Shown here one piece after another: positions 1 to 10,777 of a stretch of 64,000 nt of DNA. Position 1 is the first letter of the stretch; every line of letters begins with the position of its first letter. The translations under genes were made by a program, and so were the position numbers. The notes beneath the pieces were generated by a model that was given only the letters and a program-made list of their open reading frames with translations, did not search any database and was not told the origin of the DNA. The stretch is from Bifidobacterium criceti (GTDB taxonomy: Bacteria; Actinomycetota; Actinomycetes; Actinomycetales; Bifidobacteriaceae), in the NCBI RefSeq assembly GCF_002286935.1, contig NZ_MVOH01000006.1, forward strand, positions 350,653 through 414,652, given 5' to 3'.

Positions 1-217
1 TGTTACGGATGACGCGCATCACGCGACGGCGCGAGTGGAGGTCGCCGCGCTTCGCGAACGTGATGAGGCGTTCCGCGAGCGGGCGAAGACGCTTGGCCTT
101 CGGCAGCGTCGTCGTGATACGGCCGTGCTCGAACAGGCTTGTGGCCATGTTCGCGAGCATGAGGCGCTCGTGTGCCGGGCTGGAAGCCAGACGTGGGCCC
201 TTCTTAGGTGTAGGCAT
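1..217 (-). CDS. rplQ: 50S ribosomal protein L17 (C-terminus off window)
   Basis: The first 72 residues are visible, starting [20 protein letters not shown], which is the L17 N-terminus, followed by the [20 protein letters not shown] segment typical of the family. L17 binds 23S rRNA near the exit of the polypeptide tunnel. The gene is the last one of the alpha operon, 90 nt after rpoA. The ATG at 217 is preceded by AAGGAGA. The remainder of the gene runs off the left edge, so nothing can be said about its C-terminus. Confidence 0.97.
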
Positions 218-307
218 GGTTTCTCCTTGATTGCCCCGCCGGGCTCAGGTGGGCATCTGCCCGAACATCCGAACCCGGCGAAGCGGTGTTGTGTCAAGAG
301 CGGCCGC

Positions 308-1303
308 TCACTCGTCTTCCGGTGAGAAGAACGTGGCGCTCTCGAGGTTGTTGGTGTCGAAGCCGAGCGGCGACGTCTTGAGCGACAGTCCGAGGGACTG
401 CAGTTTTTCCTTGACTTCGTCGATGGACTTCTGACCGAAATTACGGATGTCGAGCAGATCCTGCTCCGTGTGGTTGACCAGTTCGCCGACCGTGTGGATG
501 CCTTCACGCTTGAGGCAGTTGTAGCTGCGCTGCGTGAGGTTGAGGTTCTCGATCGGGACGGTCATCTCCGGATCGTCCTCCTCCACGACGGGAGCAGGTC
601 CGACCTCAACGCCCTCGGCCTGGGTGTTGAGCTCACGGCACAGGCCGAAGAGCTCGACGAGCGTCGAGCCCGCTGATGCGACGGCATCACGCGGGGAAAT
701 GGCCGGCTTGGTCTCCACATCCAGAATGAGCCGGTCGAAATCGGTGCGTTGTTCGACGCGCGTCGCCTCGACCTTGTAGCTCACCTTGAGCACTGGGGAA
801 TAGATGGAATCGACCGGGATGCGGCCGATCTCATCGCCATCCTGCTTGTTCATCTGCGCGGGGACGTATCCGCGGCCACGCTCGACGGTGAACTCCATTT
901 CGAGTTCGCCATCGTCGGCGAGGGTCGCGATGTGCATCTCCGGATTGGCGATCGTGACGCCGGCCGGAGGGGTGATGTCCCCAGCGGTGGCCTCACCCTT
1001 GCCGCTCTTGCGCAGATACATGACAACGGGCTCGTCATATTCGCTCGTGAGCACGATGCCTTTGATGTTGAGCAGGATCTCAGTGACGTCTTCCTCAACT
1101 CCCGGCAGAGTCGTGAACTCATGCAGGGCACCGGAAATACGCACCGACGTGACTGCCGCTCCCGGAATCGAGCTCAAGAGGGTACGGCGAAGCGAGTTGC
1201 CAAGCGTGTAGCCGAAGCCCGGCTCGAGTGGCTCGATGATGAAACGGGAACGCTGAGGGTTGAGCGATTCCTCGGTAAGTGTCGGACGCTGTGCGATAAG
1301 CAC
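308..1303 (-). CDS. rpoA: DNA-directed RNA polymerase subunit alpha
   Basis: This 331-residue protein is a full-length alpha subunit. The N-terminal assembly domain (about 1-230) includes the [20 protein letters not shown] dimerisation segment. An acidic linker follows, then the C-terminal domain (about 250-315) with [17 protein letters not shown] and [15 protein letters not shown], which contacts UP elements and activators. The tail after the CTD is acidic. The start is GTG at 1303, preceded by GAAAGGA. It lies between rpsK (76 nt upstream) and rplQ, the usual alpha-operon order. Confidence 0.99.
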   Translation of the reverse strand: MLIAQRPTLTEESLNPQRSRFIIEPLEPGFGYTLGNSLRRTLLSSIPGAAVTSVRISGALHEFTTLPGVEEDVTEILLNIKGIVLTSEYDEPVVMYLRKSGKGEATAGDITPPAGVTIANPEMHIATLADDGELEMEFTVERGRGYVPAQMNKQDGDEIGRIPVDSIYSPVLKVSYKVEATRVEQRTDFDRLILDVETKPAISPRDAVASAGSTLVELFGLCRELNTQAEGVEVGPAPVVEEDDPEMTVPIENLNLTQRSYNCLKREGIHTVGELVNHTEQDLLDIRNFGQKSIDEVKEKLQSLGLSLKTSPLGFDTNNLESATFFSPEDE

Positions 1304-1379
1304 TGTGTTATCCTTTCAGCTTTGGCCGATGGTGCACTCATCGGCCTCAAGCGGCTCTATGGATGGTATTGTCTAGTGC

Positions 1380-1778
1380 TCAGACGTGGCGACGCTTCGG
1401 AGGACGCACGCCGTTGAATGCCACAGGCGTCGCGTCGGTGATCGAACCGACTTCGAGGCCAGCGGACTGCAGGGAACGGATCGCGGTCTCACGACCGGAA
1501 CCCGGGCCCTTGACGAAGACATCGACCTTCTTGACACCGTGCTCCATGGCCTTGCGGGCCGCGGATTCGGCTGCCATGCCGGCGGCGTACGGCGTGGACT
1601 TGCGGGAGCCCTTGAAACCGACGTCGCCACCCGACGCCCAGGACACAACCGCGCCGGACGGATCGGTGATCGAGATGATGGTGTTGTTGAACGTTGACTT
1701 GATGTGCGCCTGACCGACCGGGATCGACTTGCGATCGCGGCGACGAGTCTTGCGCGCAGCCTGCTTTTGAGCTGCCAT
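1380..1778 (-). CDS. rpsK: 30S ribosomal protein S11
   Basis: The product has 132 residues when started at the ATG ([18 protein letters not shown]) rather than at an in-frame codon further upstream. The S11 signature is clear: [18 protein letters not shown] near the start, the glycine-rich [14 protein letters not shown], and the basic end [11 protein letters not shown]11 sits on the platform of the small subunit beside S18 and the Shine-Dalgarno helix. It lies 84 nt after rpsM. Confidence 0.98.
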   Translation of the reverse strand: MAAQKQAARKTRRRDRKSIPVGQAHIKSTFNNTIISITDPSGAVVSWASGGDVGFKGSRKSTPYAAGMAAESAARKAMEHGVKKVDVFVKGPGSGRETAIRSLQSAGLEVGSITDATPVAFNGVRPPKRRHV

Positions 1779-1862
1779 TGACCCTCGTTTCCTTGTAACG
1801 AACTCTTGGTTTTGTTGGCGCGGCGATGGTGGAAGCCGTGGCCGCGGCCTGGGGCTCACCTA

Positions 1863-2240
1863 TTACTTGGTGGCCTTCTTCTTTCCGGCGACCGTGCGCT
1901 TCGGTCCCTTACGGGTACGCGCATTGGTCTTGGTACGCTGTCCGCGGACCGGGAGTCCCTTACGGTGACGCATGCCCTGGTAGCAGTTGATCTGAATCTT
2001 ACGACGGATATCGGCGTCGATTTCACGACGCAGATCGCCTTCGATCTTGTAGTTGGACTCGAGGTAATCACGCAGCGTGATGAGCTGCTCATCCGTCAGA
2101 TCCTTGACGCGCGTATCCGGGTTGATACCGGTCGCGGCAAGGGTTTCCTTCGCACGAGTGCGGCCCACACCGAAGATGTAGGTCAGCGCGATCTCGATGC
2201 GCTTGTCATTGGGGATGTCGACTCCGGCAAGACGTGCCAT
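1863..2240 (-). CDS. rpsM: 30S ribosomal protein S13
   Basis: The 125-residue product begins [20 protein letters not shown] and has the helix-two-turns-helix [19 protein letters not shown], then the [17 protein letters not shown] motif and a lysine-rich tail that reaches the P-site tRNA. S13 is in the head of the 30S subunit and forms bridges to the 50S subunit. It lies 130 nt after rpmJ. That gap holds no recognisable gene. Confidence 0.98.
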   Translation of the reverse strand: MARLAGVDIPNDKRIEIALTYIFGVGRTRAKETLAATGINPDTRVKDLTDEQLITLRDYLESNYKIEGDLRREIDADIRRKIQINCYQGMRHRKGLPVRGQRTKTNARTRKGPKRTVAGKKKATK

Positions 2241-2370
2241 TGCGATTCCTTCTGTTTCAACGCAGGTCTTGCACCGAGTCTCCCGGTTTCCCGGCCCGGG
2301 CCTGCGTTCCCGGGGTTCAGTCCTTGCGGACTGTGGCTCAGTGTCTGGATTGTTGTGCCGCTAGATCTGC

Positions 2371-2484
2371 TCAGCCCTGACGCTGCTTGTGACGCGGGTT
2401 GGTGCAGATCACCATGACGCGGCCGTGACGACGGATCACGCGGCAGTTCTCGCAGATCCTCTTCACACTTGGGCTAACCTTCAT
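2371..2484 (-). CDS. rpmJ: 50S ribosomal protein L36, zinc-binding form
   Basis: This is a 37-residue gene: [20 protein letters not shown], ending with NPRHKQRQG. The ligands C11, C14, C27 and H32 of the CCCH zinc ribbon are all present, so this is the zinc-binding (C+) form. The start is an ATG at 2484 with AAGGAACAACC upstream. It lies 25 nt after infA and before rpsM, as in most bacteria. Confidence 0.97.
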   Translation of the reverse strand: MKVSPSVKRICENCRVIRRHGRVMVICTNPRHKQRQG

Positions 2485-2509
2485 GGTTGTTCCTTACTGT
2501 GGTTGTACC

Positions 2510-2728
2510 TTACTTGTATCGGTACGTAATTCGACCACGATTGAGATCGTATGGGCTCATTTCGAGCACGACGCGGTCCTGCGGCAGGATACGGATGTAG
2601 TTCTTGCGCATTTTTCCGGAGATCGTCGCGAGCACGATATGCTTGTTCTCGAGCTCGACGCGGAACATCGCGTTCGGCAATGCCTCGACGACTCGTCCTT
2701 CGACTTCAATCACACCGTCTTTTGCCAT
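2510..2728 (-). CDS. infA: Translation initiation factor IF-1
   Basis: A 72-residue S1-fold protein starting [20 protein letters not shown], with the standard end [17 protein letters not shown]-1 blocks the ribosomal A site during initiation. The frame stays open upstream of the ATG, but the family length and the normal N-terminus place the start at 2728. It is the first gene of the infA-rpmJ-rpsM-rpsK-rpoA-rplQ block, separated from adk by a hairpin and a likely promoter. Confidence 0.98.
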   Translation of the reverse strand: MAKDGVIEVEGRVVEALPNAMFRVELENKHIVLATISGKMRKNYIRILPQDRVVLEMSPYDLNRGRITYRYK

Positions 2729-2787
2729 AATCTCGATTCCATTCGATGATCGACTTACTGCTGTGCCCGAAGACACACCAAATTGCA

Positions 2788-2815
2788 AGAATACACGAAA
2801 TCTCAAGATATACAA
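2788..2815 (-). promoter_or_regulatory. Possible infA promoter
   Basis: Read on the minus strand, TTGTAT (2815-2810) and TATTCT (2793-2788) are separated by 16 nt, about 60 nt ahead of the infA start. The region is AT-rich compared with its surroundings. This is a match by eye only. Confidence 0.4.
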
Positions 2816-2929
2816 ACATGGCGTGTCGTATTATATGCCGATTCCATCGATGCTTCCCGCTCCCCCTCTATTCCCACCTATTCCCAACACAGGATATGCG
2901 GATGCGGATGTCTGGATACGGATACACGA

Positions 2930-2970
2930 CGACGTGTGCACGCGCGCATCGCGCTTACGTGCACACGTCG
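2930..2970 (-). terminator. Hairpin downstream of adk
   Basis: CGACGTGTGCACG (2930-2942) and CGTGCACACGTCG (2958-2970) form a perfect 13-bp stem with a 15-nt loop that can pair further. It lies 24 nt after the adk stop codon. No T-tract follows, so termination efficiency is uncertain. Confidence 0.6.
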
Positions 2971-2993
2971 GTCCATATAGGAGCGCTGCCGGC

Positions 2994-3572
2994 TCAGTTC
3001 GCCTTGACGTTCGCGTCGAGCTTCTCGATGATCGACTGCGAGATCGCTTCGACTTCGCCGACGCCGTCGACGGTGATGAGCAGTCCGCGTTCCTTGTAGA
3101 TGTCGAGGAGCGGTGCCGTCTCCTTCTCGTACGTCTCAAGGCGCTTCGCGATGACCTCAGGCGTGTCGTCGGAACGTCCCTGCTCCTTCGCGCGCTTCGC
3201 CATGCGCTCAAGGAGGACGTCGCGTCCGGCTTCGAGGGCGACGACGGCGTCGAGCGTCTGGCCGAGTTCGGCGAGCATCGCGTCGAGCGCGTCGACCTGC
3301 GCCGCGTTGCGCGGATAACCGTCGAGGATCCAGCCGTTCACGGTGTCGTCCATCGCGAGGCGGTCCTTGACGATCGTGTTCGTCAGCTCGTCCGGCACGA
3401 GTTCGCCCTTGTCGGTGTAGGAGAGCGCCTCAAGGCCGAGCGGCGTCTTGTTCTTGATGTTGTAGCGGAAGATGTCACCTGTCGAGATCGCCGGGATGTC
3501 GTAGTGGGCCGCGAGCAGTGCGGCCTGCGTGCCCTTGCCGACGCCCTGGGGTCCCATGATGAGAAGACGCAT
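2994..3572 (-). CDS. adk: Adenylate kinase, short-LID type
   Basis: This enzyme interconverts AMP + ATP and 2 ADP in the cytosol. The 192-residue frame from ATG 3572 begins MRLLIMGPQGVGKGTQ, containing the P-loop GPQGVGKGT. It also has the AMP-site STGDIFRYNIK and the DGYPRNAAQVDAL motif. The LID is the short version (about 30 residues shorter than the E. coli enzyme, no zinc cysteines), as in other Actinobacteria. It follows secY by 138 nt and is probably cotranscribed with it. Confidence 0.98.
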   Translation of the reverse strand: MRLLIMGPQGVGKGTQAALLAAHYDIPAISTGDIFRYNIKNKTPLGLEALSYTDKGELVPDELTNTIVKDRLAMDDTVNGWILDGYPRNAAQVDALDAMLAELGQTLDAVVALEAGRDVLLERMAKRAKEQGRSDDTPEVIAKRLETYEKETAPLLDIYKERGLLITVDGVGEVEAISQSIIEKLDANVKAN

Positions 3573-3710
3573 GGTGTGGTCCTTTCTTGTGGTCGTTCGT
3601 GTCGATTGTCCACGACAAGCGTACCCGAACGCGCGTATGAACGGAGCCACCGTGGCGCGGCCACGGTGGCTCCTTGCGGTGCCGTCACCGGATGGGACCG
3701 GCGGACGGCA

Positions 3711-5042
<1,332 letters not shown>

Positions 5043-5495
5043 CTTGAGTTCCCTCCATGTCTAGTACGAACTCGGTCCAGTACGAACGCGTCCGCACACG
5101 GTCAAAAAACACACTCTAGAGGAAGAGTCTAGCCCACCGTATCTACCGCTTGCAGCACTGCTACCAAAATCTATAGAATTTCCGCACATTTCGTATACAG
5201 AAAACGTTGGCAACGTTTTGTGTCTCCGATGACGGTCGCCGCAGTGACTCGCGGCACTTGGTATGCGGGGATGGGTGGGTGTCGTCCATCGTACACGTGG
5301 ACGGCGTATGCATCAAACGACGGCATCGTCGGCGCATCAAGCGCGCATATGGATCCATCGTCGGTGTGTGTCGATGACGGGCGGTGCCGTCGCCGCAAAA
5401 GTGCGGGTAATGATATGGTCCCCTCTCGCGTTGCGTGAGGGGACCATATCATGAACCGGAATCAGGCCGGAACGGTTGTGTCCGGCCATCCGGAA
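5043..5495. other. Intergenic region between rplO and secY
   Basis: No coding sequence is supported in these 453 nt. The part nearest secY is AT-rich and should hold the secY promoter. The rplO-proximal part holds the 5410-5452 hairpin. The stretch between (about 5220-5400) contains short open frames on both strands, but none has a ribosome-binding site or a recognisable product. Confidence 0.6.
5410..5452 (-). terminator. Perfect 16-bp hairpin after rplO
   Basis: ATGATATGGTCCCCTC (5410-5425) is repeated as its exact inverse at 5437-5452 with an 11-nt loop. It lies 43 nt past the rplO stop and closes the S10-spc transcription unit. The symmetric flanks make it usable in either direction, but only the minus-strand side has a gene reading into it. 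Confidence 0.75.
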
Positions 5496-5951
5496 TCAGT
5501 CTTCGCTGATCGAGCCACCGGCGGCTTCGATCTTCGACTTGGCGGAAGCGGAAGCCTTGACACCCTTGATGGTGAAGGCCACCGTCGTCTCGCCCTCGCC
5601 GAGGACCTTGACCGGACGGTTGGCGCGGACGGCGCCCTTGGCCACGAGATCGGCCACGGTGACGTCGCCACCCTGCGGGAAGAGTTCCGCGAGGGTGCTG
5701 ATGTTGACGACCTGGTACTCGGTCTTGAACGGGCTGCGGAAGCCACGGAGCTTCGGCAGGCGCATGTAGAGCGGCAGCTGGCCACCTTCGAAGCCAGGAC
5801 GAACCTGGTAACGCTTCTTCGTGCCCTTGTCGCCACGGCCCGAGGTCTTGCCCTTCGAGCCTTCGCCACGGCCGACGCGAATGCGGTCCTTCTTGGCGCC
5901 CGGTGCCGGACGGAGGTCATGCATCTGCAGAATGTTGTTCTCTTCAGCCAT
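5496..5951 (-). CDS. rplO: 50S ribosomal protein L15
   Basis: The product has 151 residues from ATG 5951 ([20 protein letters not shown]); a GTG two codons upstream is also possible. The glycine/lysine-rich segment [19 protein letters not shown] and the globular part ending with [12 protein letters not shown] are typical of L15, a 23S-binding protein of the 50S core. Only 2 nt separate the ATG from the rpmD stop. It is the last gene before the spc-operon hairpin. Confidence 0.98.
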   Translation of the reverse strand: MAEENNILQMHDLRPAPGAKKDRIRVGRGEGSKGKTSGRGDKGTKKRYQVRPGFEGGQLPLYMRLPKLRGFRSPFKTEYQVVNISTLAELFPQGGDVTVADLVAKGAVRANRPVKVLGEGETTVAFTIKGVKASASAKSKIEAAGGSISED

Positions 5952-5953
5952 GA

Positions 5954-6136
5954 TCACTCAGCCTCCTCGACCTTGACGAGATGACGCACGACGTTGATGA
6001 GGCCGCGCGTCGTCGAATTGTCTTCACGGACGACGCTCTGGCCGATCTTGCGAAGGGCCAGCGTCTGCACGGTCGCGCGCTGCTTCGGGTTCGCACCGCA
6101 CACGCCATGCACGAGCGTGATCTTGAGATTAGCCAT
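5954..6136 (-). CDS. rpmD: 50S ribosomal protein L30
   Basis: A 60-residue protein starting [20 protein letters not shown], with [18 protein letters not shown], the L30 core. Its ATG (6136) overlaps the TGA of rpsE by one base, which suggests translational coupling. An ATG-like codon one position upstream would add one residue. Confidence 0.97.
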   Translation of the reverse strand: MANLKITLVHGVCGANPKQRATVQTLALRKIGQSVVREDNSTTRGLINVVRHLVKVEEAE

Positions 6137-6855
6137 CACTCACCATCCTTTGCAGCGGCCTGGGCTTCTTCGCGGGCCTTGCGGGCTTCCGCGATGCCGG
6201 CCGCACGAGAGCGGAGCAGCGCATCCGGCGCGACTTCCTGCACGGACAGTCCACGGCGGGCCGCGATCTCCTCGGGCTCTTCGAGCTGCTTGAGGGCGTC
6301 GACGGTCGCACGGACCACGTTGACCGCGGTCGACGAACCCATCGACTTCGTCAGGACGTCGGTGATGCCTGCGCATTCCATGACGGCGCGCACCGCGGAG
6401 CCGGCGATAACACCGGTACCGGGGGCCGCCGGGCGAAGCATGACGACGCCGGCGTGGTCACGGCCGGTGACCGGGTGGGTCACGGTGCCGCGGACGCGCG
6501 GGACGTTGAACAGATGCTTCTTGGCGTCCAGCTGGCCCTTGGCGATCGCCGCCGGGACCTCACGGGACTTGCCGTAGCCGACGCCGACGGTGCCGTTGCC
6601 GTCACCGACGACGACGAGCGCGGCGAAGCTGAACGTACGGCCGCCCTTATGGGTCTTGGACACGCGGTTGATCGTCACGACGCGGTCGAGCATCTCGTCG
6701 CCGCGGTTCTCCTCACGGCGGTTGCGGCGCTCGCCACGACGGCCTTCGCCACGCTGTCCGCGACGGCCCTTGCGGTCGTCGTTGTTGGACTCGGCGGTTG
6801 CCTGAGTGTTCTGAGTCTCTTCAGCCACTTGGGTTTCCTTTTCGTTGTCGCTCAC
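6136..6855 (-). CDS. rpsE: 30S ribosomal protein S5, with N-terminal extension
   Basis: The 239-residue product is about 70 residues longer than E. coli S5 because of a charged extension rich in Glu, Arg and Gly (about 1-55). The S5 body follows: [36 protein letters not shown] and [15 protein letters not shown]5 lines the mRNA entry channel and affects decoding fidelity. Long acidic/arginine extensions of S5 are common in Actinobacteria. Its ATG overlaps the rplR stop by 4 nt. Confidence 0.98.
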   Translation of the reverse strand: MSDNEKETQVAEETQNTQATAESNNDDRKGRRGQRGEGRRGERRNRREENRGDEMLDRVVTINRVSKTHKGGRTFSFAALVVVGDGNGTVGVGYGKSREVPAAIAKGQLDAKKHLFNVPRVRGTVTHPVTGRDHAGVVMLRPAAPGTGVIAGSAVRAVMECAGITDVLTKSMGSSTAVNVVRATVDALKQLEEPEEIAARRGLSVQEVAPDALLRSRAAGIAEARKAREEAQAAAKDGE

Positions 6856-7223
6856 AGTGCAAGACCTCCCTCGCGGGCGCCATCAGCAACAGCTGCGACG
6901 CGACCATGGTACATGTTGCCGCCACGGTCGAAGACGACCGCGGTGATGCCGGCGTCCTGGGCCTTCTTGGCGATCAGGAGACCGACCTGCTTGGCCGCTT
7001 CGGTCTTCGTGCCCTTGAAATCGGCGAAATCGCTCATGAGCGTGGATTCGCTGACGATCGTCTTGCCGATCGTGTCGTCGACGATCTGGGCGACCATGTG
7101 GCGGTTCGAACGGGTGACCACCAGGCGCGGAAGCTCGGCGGTGCCGTTGATGCGCTTGCGGATACGAGCATGGCGACGCTTCAGCGCGACCTTCTTGCCT
7201 TTGCCGTAGATCTTGACGCTCAT
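6852..7223 (-). CDS. rplR: 50S ribosomal protein L18
   Basis: This 5S rRNA-binding protein has 123 residues from ATG 7223 ([20 protein letters not shown]). Signature parts are [31 protein letters not shown] and the C-terminal [20 protein letters not shown]. The frame extends 39 codons further upstream inside rplF, but that part has no L18 similarity. It overlaps rpsE by 4 nt. Confidence 0.98.
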   Translation of the reverse strand: MSVKIYGKGKKVALKRRHARIRKRINGTAELPRLVVTRSNRHMVAQIVDDTIGKTIVSESTLMSDFADFKGTKTEAAKQVGLLIAKKAQDAGITAVVFDRGGNMYHGRVAAVADGAREGGLAL

Positions 7224-7224
7224 A

Positions 7225-7764
7225 TCACTTACCAGCCTTTCCAGCCTTGCGACGGATGCGCTCGTCCGAATACTTGATGCCCTTGCCCTTGTAGGGTTCC
7301 GGCGCACGAAGCTTGCGGATGTTCGCGGCAACCTGGCCAACGGCCTGCTTGTCGGTGCCCTTGACGATTACCTGATTCGGGTTCGGCAGTTCGAACTCGA
7401 TGCCTTCCGGCGGCTCGACGGTGATGGTGTGGGAGTAACCGAGCGAGAACTCGATGCCCTTGCCCTTCATCTGAGCGCGGTAACCGGTGCCGACGATGTC
7501 GAGGCTCTTCGTGTAGCCGTCGTGCACACCCTTGACCATGGAGGCCATGATCGAGCGGGCGAGGCCGTGCTTCGCACGCGTCGGACGCAGGTCGTCGTTC
7601 GCGGTCACGATGAGCTCGTTGCCTTCGACCTTCGCGGTAATGCCTTCAGGAATGGTGTAGGAGTCGGTGCCCTTCGGTCCCTTGACCGAGAACTCCTGAC
7701 CGTTGATCGTGATTTCATCGCCCGCCGGAATCGAGATCGGGAGCTTACCAATATGTGATGCCAT
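7225..7764 (-). CDS. rplF: 50S ribosomal protein L6
   Basis: The 179-residue protein starts [20 protein letters not shown] and contains two copies of the L6 fold. The C-terminal copy carries [20 protein letters not shown], which contacts the sarcin-ricin region near the GTPase centre. It lies 17 nt after rpsH, and its stop is 1 nt from the rplR ATG. Confidence 0.98.
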   Translation of the reverse strand: MASHIGKLPISIPAGDEITINGQEFSVKGPKGTDSYTIPEGITAKVEGNELIVTANDDLRPTRAKHGLARSIMASMVKGVHDGYTKSLDIVGTGYRAQMKGKGIEFSLGYSHTITVEPPEGIEFELPNPNQVIVKGTDKQAVGQVAANIRKLRAPEPYKGKGIKYSDERIRRKAGKAGK

Positions 7765-7781
7765 TGTTCAGCTCTCCTTTC

Positions 7782-8180
7782 TCACCACACGTAGGCGACG
7801 ATCTCGCCACCGATGCCCCTGTCGAGGCATTCCTTCTGCGTCATCAGTCCCGAGCTCGTCGAGATGATGGCGATGCCGAGGCCACCGAGCGGCATCGGCA
7901 GCGCGTCGGACTTCGCGTAGCGGCGAAGGCCCGGCTTCGAGATGCGCTTGATGCCCTGGATGGAACGCTCGCCGTTCGGGCCGTACTTGAGCGTGAGCTC
8001 GAGCGTCTGGCCGACGCGTGCTTCCTTCGCGGTGAAGTCCTCGATGTAGCCTTCACGCTTGAGGATCTCGGCGATGTTCTTCTTGAACTTCGAGTACGGC
8101 ATATCCACGGTCTCGTGCTTTGCCGCGCTCGCATTACGCAGACGCGTAAGCATGTCTGCGATCGGATCTGTCATTGTCAT
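7782..8180 (-). CDS. rpsH: 30S ribosomal protein S8
   Basis: The 132-residue product starts [20 protein letters not shown] and ends with the conserved [20 protein letters not shown] segment, which contacts helix 21 of 16S rRNA. In E. coli S8 is the repressor of the spc operon. No comparable mRNA site could be identified here by eye. It lies 85 nt after rpsN. Confidence 0.98.
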   Translation of the reverse strand: MTMTDPIADMLTRLRNASAAKHETVDMPYSKFKKNIAEILKREGYIEDFTAKEARVGQTLELTLKYGPNGERSIQGIKRISKPGLRRYAKSDALPMPLGGLGIAIISTSSGLMTQKECLDRGIGGEIVAYVW

Positions 8181-8265
8181 TTGGGCTAACGCCCTTTCTC
8201 GCCGTGGTTTCCGCCGCCGTCGGAATCATGGGATCCCTCGGGCCGCGGACCTTCAGCGTCGATAT

Positions 8266-8451
8266 TTACCAACTGGACTTCGTAACGCCTGGCAGCTCGC
8301 CACGGTGGGCCTTCTCGCGAAGGCAGATGCGGCACAGGCCGAACTTGCGGTAGACCGAGTGAGGACGGCCGCAGACCATGCAACGGGTGTACGCACGCAC
8401 CTTGAACTTCGGCTTGCGCAGCGCCTTGACCTTAAGACACGTTTTTGCCAT
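8266..8451 (-). CDS. rpsZ: 30S ribosomal protein S14, type Z (zinc-binding)
   Basis: This 61-residue short S14 starts [20 protein letters not shown]. The CMVC and CRIC pairs bind zinc. The compact form replaces the longer zinc-free S14 in most Gram-positive bacteria. The ATG is at 8451, 1 nt after the rplE stop, which is a likely coupled start. Confidence 0.98.
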
Positions 8452-8452
8452 T

Positions 8453-9037
8453 TCAGTTCTCCTTGAACGGGAAGCCGAGCGCCTTGAGGAGCGCATAGGC
8501 CTGTTCGTCGCTCTTCGTGCTCGTCACAACGGTGATGTCCATGCCACGCTGGTGGTCGATCGAATCGGGATCGATCTCATGGAACATCGACTGCTCGGTC
8601 AGGCCGAAGTTGTAGTTGCCCTGGCCGTCGAACTGGTGGCCGTTGATGCCGCGGAAATCGCGGATGCGCGGCAGAGCCAGCGTGAGCAGGCGGTCGAGGA
8701 ACTCCCACATGCGGTCGCCACGCAGCGTGACGTACGCGCCGATGGCCTGACCTTCACGCAGATGGAACTGCGCTACGGACTTCTTGGCCTTCGTGATCTT
8801 CGGCTTCTGGCCGGTGATCGCGGTGAGGTCACGCACGGCGCCTTCGATGAGCTTGGAATCGCGCGCGGCGGCACCGACACCCATCGAGACGACGACCTTC
8901 TCGATGCGTGGGATCTGCATCGGGTTATCGTGCTTGAATTCCTTCTCGAGTGCAGGGACGATGACGTCCTTGTACTCCTGCTTCAGGCGCGGAGTCTCAG
9001 GCGCTTCGACGGTGATCTCTTCAACCACTTCGCTCAT
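8453..9037 (-). CDS. rplE: 50S ribosomal protein L5
   Basis: A 194-residue 5S rRNA-binding protein. The family core begins after about 25 residues of acidic N-terminal extension at [17 protein letters not shown]. Further markers are [20 protein letters not shown] and the [20 protein letters not shown] end. Its start overlaps the rplX stop by 4 nt. Confidence 0.98.
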
Positions 9038-9369
9038 GCCAGCTCCTTTCCTGACTTCTTCGCAACGCGGACGCGCACGGTCTTGACCTTGCCGTCACGT
9101 GCTTCTTCCTTGACGATGACGCCAACGCGCGTCGGCTGCTTCGTCTCCGGGTCGATGACCATCACGTTCGAGCGATGAATCGGGGCCTCGACCTCGACGA
9201 TGCCGGCCTGCTGGCCCTGCTGCGTCGCACGGACGTGCTTCTTGACGATCTGCACGCCTTCGACGATCAGACGGTCGTCCTTGAGGACACGCTTGACGGT
9301 GCCTTCCTTGCCGCGATCCTTGCCGCGGATGACCTTGACGAGGTCGCCGCTCTTAATCTTGGCTACCAT
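9034..9369 (-). CDS. rplX: 50S ribosomal protein L24
   Basis: The 111-residue protein has the KOW motif [20 protein letters not shown] near its start and the [18 protein letters not shown] segment. It initiates 50S assembly at the 5' end of 23S rRNA. It starts 2 nt after the rplN stop. Confidence 0.98.
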   Translation of the reverse strand: MVAKIKSGDLVKVIRGKDRGKEGTVKRVLKDDRLIVEGVQIVKKHVRATQQGQQAGIVEVEAPIHRSNVMVIDPETKQPTRVGVIVKEEARDGKVKTVRVRVAKKSGKELA

Positions 9370-9371
9370 TC

Positions 9372-9740
9372 TCAGATCACCTCCGAGGCGAGGGACACGA
9401 TGCGCATGAAGCGCTTGTCGCGCAGTTCACGGCCGACCGGTCCGAAGATACGAGTGCCCTTCGGTTCACGGCCGGAGCCGAGCACGACGGCGGCGTTCTC
9501 GTCGAATTTGATGTAGGAGCCGTCTGCACGACGGTGCTCCTTGACGGTACGGACGACGACGGCCTTGACGACGTCGCCCTTCTTGACGGAACCGTTAGGG
9601 ATTGCATCCTTAACGGAGGCGACGATGACGTCGCCGATTCCAGCATAGCGTCGCTTCGATCCGCCGAGCACTCGGATGCAGAGGAGTTCCTTCGCACCCG
9701 TGTTGTCGGCGACATGAAGCCGCGTTTCCTGTTGAATCAT
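9372..9740 (-). CDS. rplN: 50S ribosomal protein L14
   Basis: A 122-residue protein starting [20 protein letters not shown], ending with [20 protein letters not shown] and [12 protein letters not shown]14 forms an intersubunit bridge and is the docking site for the silencing factor RsfS. It is separated from rpsQ by 93 nt that hold a perfect 17-bp hairpin. Confidence 0.98.
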   Translation of the reverse strand: MIQQETRLHVADNTGAKELLCIRVLGGSKRRYAGIGDVIVASVKDAIPNGSVKKGDVVKAVVVRTVKEHRRADGSYIKFDENAAVVLGSGREPKGTRIFGPVGRELRDKRFMRIVSLASEVI

Positions 9741-9771
9741 TGATTCTCCTTAGCCGAGCTGGTTCTCCCTG

Positions 9772-9811
9772 ATCACCCGGTCCATCCTACAGTCAGGATG
9801 GACCGGGTGAT
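9772..9811 (-). promoter_or_regulatory. Perfect 17-bp inverted repeat inside the operon
   Basis: ATCACCCGGTCCATCCT (9772-9788) and its exact inverse (9795-9811) flank a 6-nt loop, in the gap between rpsQ and rplN. There is no T-tract on either side. The position, between the S10-like and spc-like halves, suggests an attenuator, RNA processing site or partial terminator. This is inference. Confidence 0.6.
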
Positions 9812-9833
9812 GCAGCGAGCCTTGCCGAACTTA

Positions 9834-10094
9834 TTACTTAGCGCGCTCGATGATGCTATCGAGACGCCAACGCTTGGTCTTACTCAGTGGACGAGTCTCC
9901 ATGATACTCACGAGGTCGCCAACGTGAGCTTCATTGTTTTCGTCATGGGCCTTGACCGTGCGGGTTGAACGGACGACCTTGCCATACAGCGGGTGGGTCG
10001 TACGGAGTTCGAGTTCCACGGAAATGGTCTTGTCCATCTTATCGGACACGACGTAACCGCGACGAACCTTGCGGGAGTTACGCTCTTCAGCCAT
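9834..10094 (-). CDS. rpsQ: 30S ribosomal protein S17
   Basis: The 86-residue OB-fold protein starts [20 protein letters not shown] and has [20 protein letters not shown] near its end, the S17 signature. It binds the 5' domain of 16S rRNA and helps nucleate 30S assembly. Its ATG overlaps the rpmC stop by one base. Confidence 0.98.
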   Translation of the reverse strand: MAEERNSRKVRRGYVVSDKMDKTISVELELRTTHPLYGKVVRSTRTVKAHDENNEAHVGDLVSIMETRPLSKTKRWRLDSIIERAK

Positions 10095-10351
10095 TACTTC
10101 TCCTCAGCTTTCGTTTCGGTTGCCTCGGGAGCCTGGCTGATGCCAAGCTCGCGTTCGCGCAGGACGGTGTACATCCTCGCGATGTCGTGCTTGACCGCCT
10201 TGAGGCGAGCGGTGTTCTCAAGCTGACCGGTCGCGTGCTGGAAGCGCAGGTTGAACAGCTCTTCCTTGGACTTCTTGAGGAAGCCCTCAATCTCCGCGTT
10301 GGTCTTCTCGTTGAGATTCTTAATGGTGTATTCTTCGGATCCGACTGCCAT
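10094..10351 (-). CDS. rpmC: 50S ribosomal protein L29
   Basis: The 85-residue helical protein has the L29 core [20 protein letters not shown] and [20 protein letters not shown], plus an acidic/lysine tail of about 20 residues beyond the usual length. L29 sits at the tunnel exit next to L23 and helps form the docking site for trigger factor. It overlaps rplP by one base. Confidence 0.98.
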   Translation of the reverse strand: MAVGSEEYTIKNLNEKTNAEIEGFLKKSKEELFNLRFQHATGQLENTARLKAVKHDIARMYTVLRERELGISQAPEATETKAEEK

Positions 10352-10770
10352 CAGATGTCACCGCCTTCACGAGCAATCACACGGCACTTCATGGGGAGCT
10401 TGTCGATCGCGCGGCGCAGGGCCTCACGAGCGACATCCTCGGACACGCCGCCGATCTCGAACATGACGCGTCCGGGGTGGACGTTGGCGATCCAGAATTC
10501 CGGGGTGCCCTTACCGGAACCCATTCGGGCGCCGAGCGGGTGCTTGGTGAGCGGACGATCCGGGAAGATCGTGATCCACACCTTGCCGCCACGCTTGATG
10601 TAACGGGTCATCGCGATACGGGCCGCCTCGATCTGGCGGTTCGTGACGTAGGCCGGAGCCAGCGCCTGGATGGCGAAATCACCGAAGTTGATCTCGTTGC
10701 CGCCCTTGGACATGCCATGGCGGTCCGGACGGTGCTGCTTACGGTATTTGGTCCTCTTTGGGATAAGCAT
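10351..10770 (-). CDS. rplP: 50S ribosomal protein L16
   Basis: The 139-residue product starts [20 protein letters not shown] and carries KPLTKHP-type chemistry as [20 protein letters not shown], the loop near the peptidyl transferase centre and A-site tRNA elbow. It lies 7 nt after rpsC and overlaps rpmC by one base, so the three are likely coupled. Confidence 0.98.
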   Translation of the reverse strand: MLIPKRTKYRKQHRPDRHGMSKGGNEINFGDFAIQALAPAYVTNRQIEAARIAMTRYIKRGGKVWITIFPDRPLTKHPLGARMGSGKGTPEFWIANVHPGRVMFEIGGVSEDVAREALRRAIDKLPMKCRVIAREGGDI

Positions 10771-10777
10771 CTTCAGC

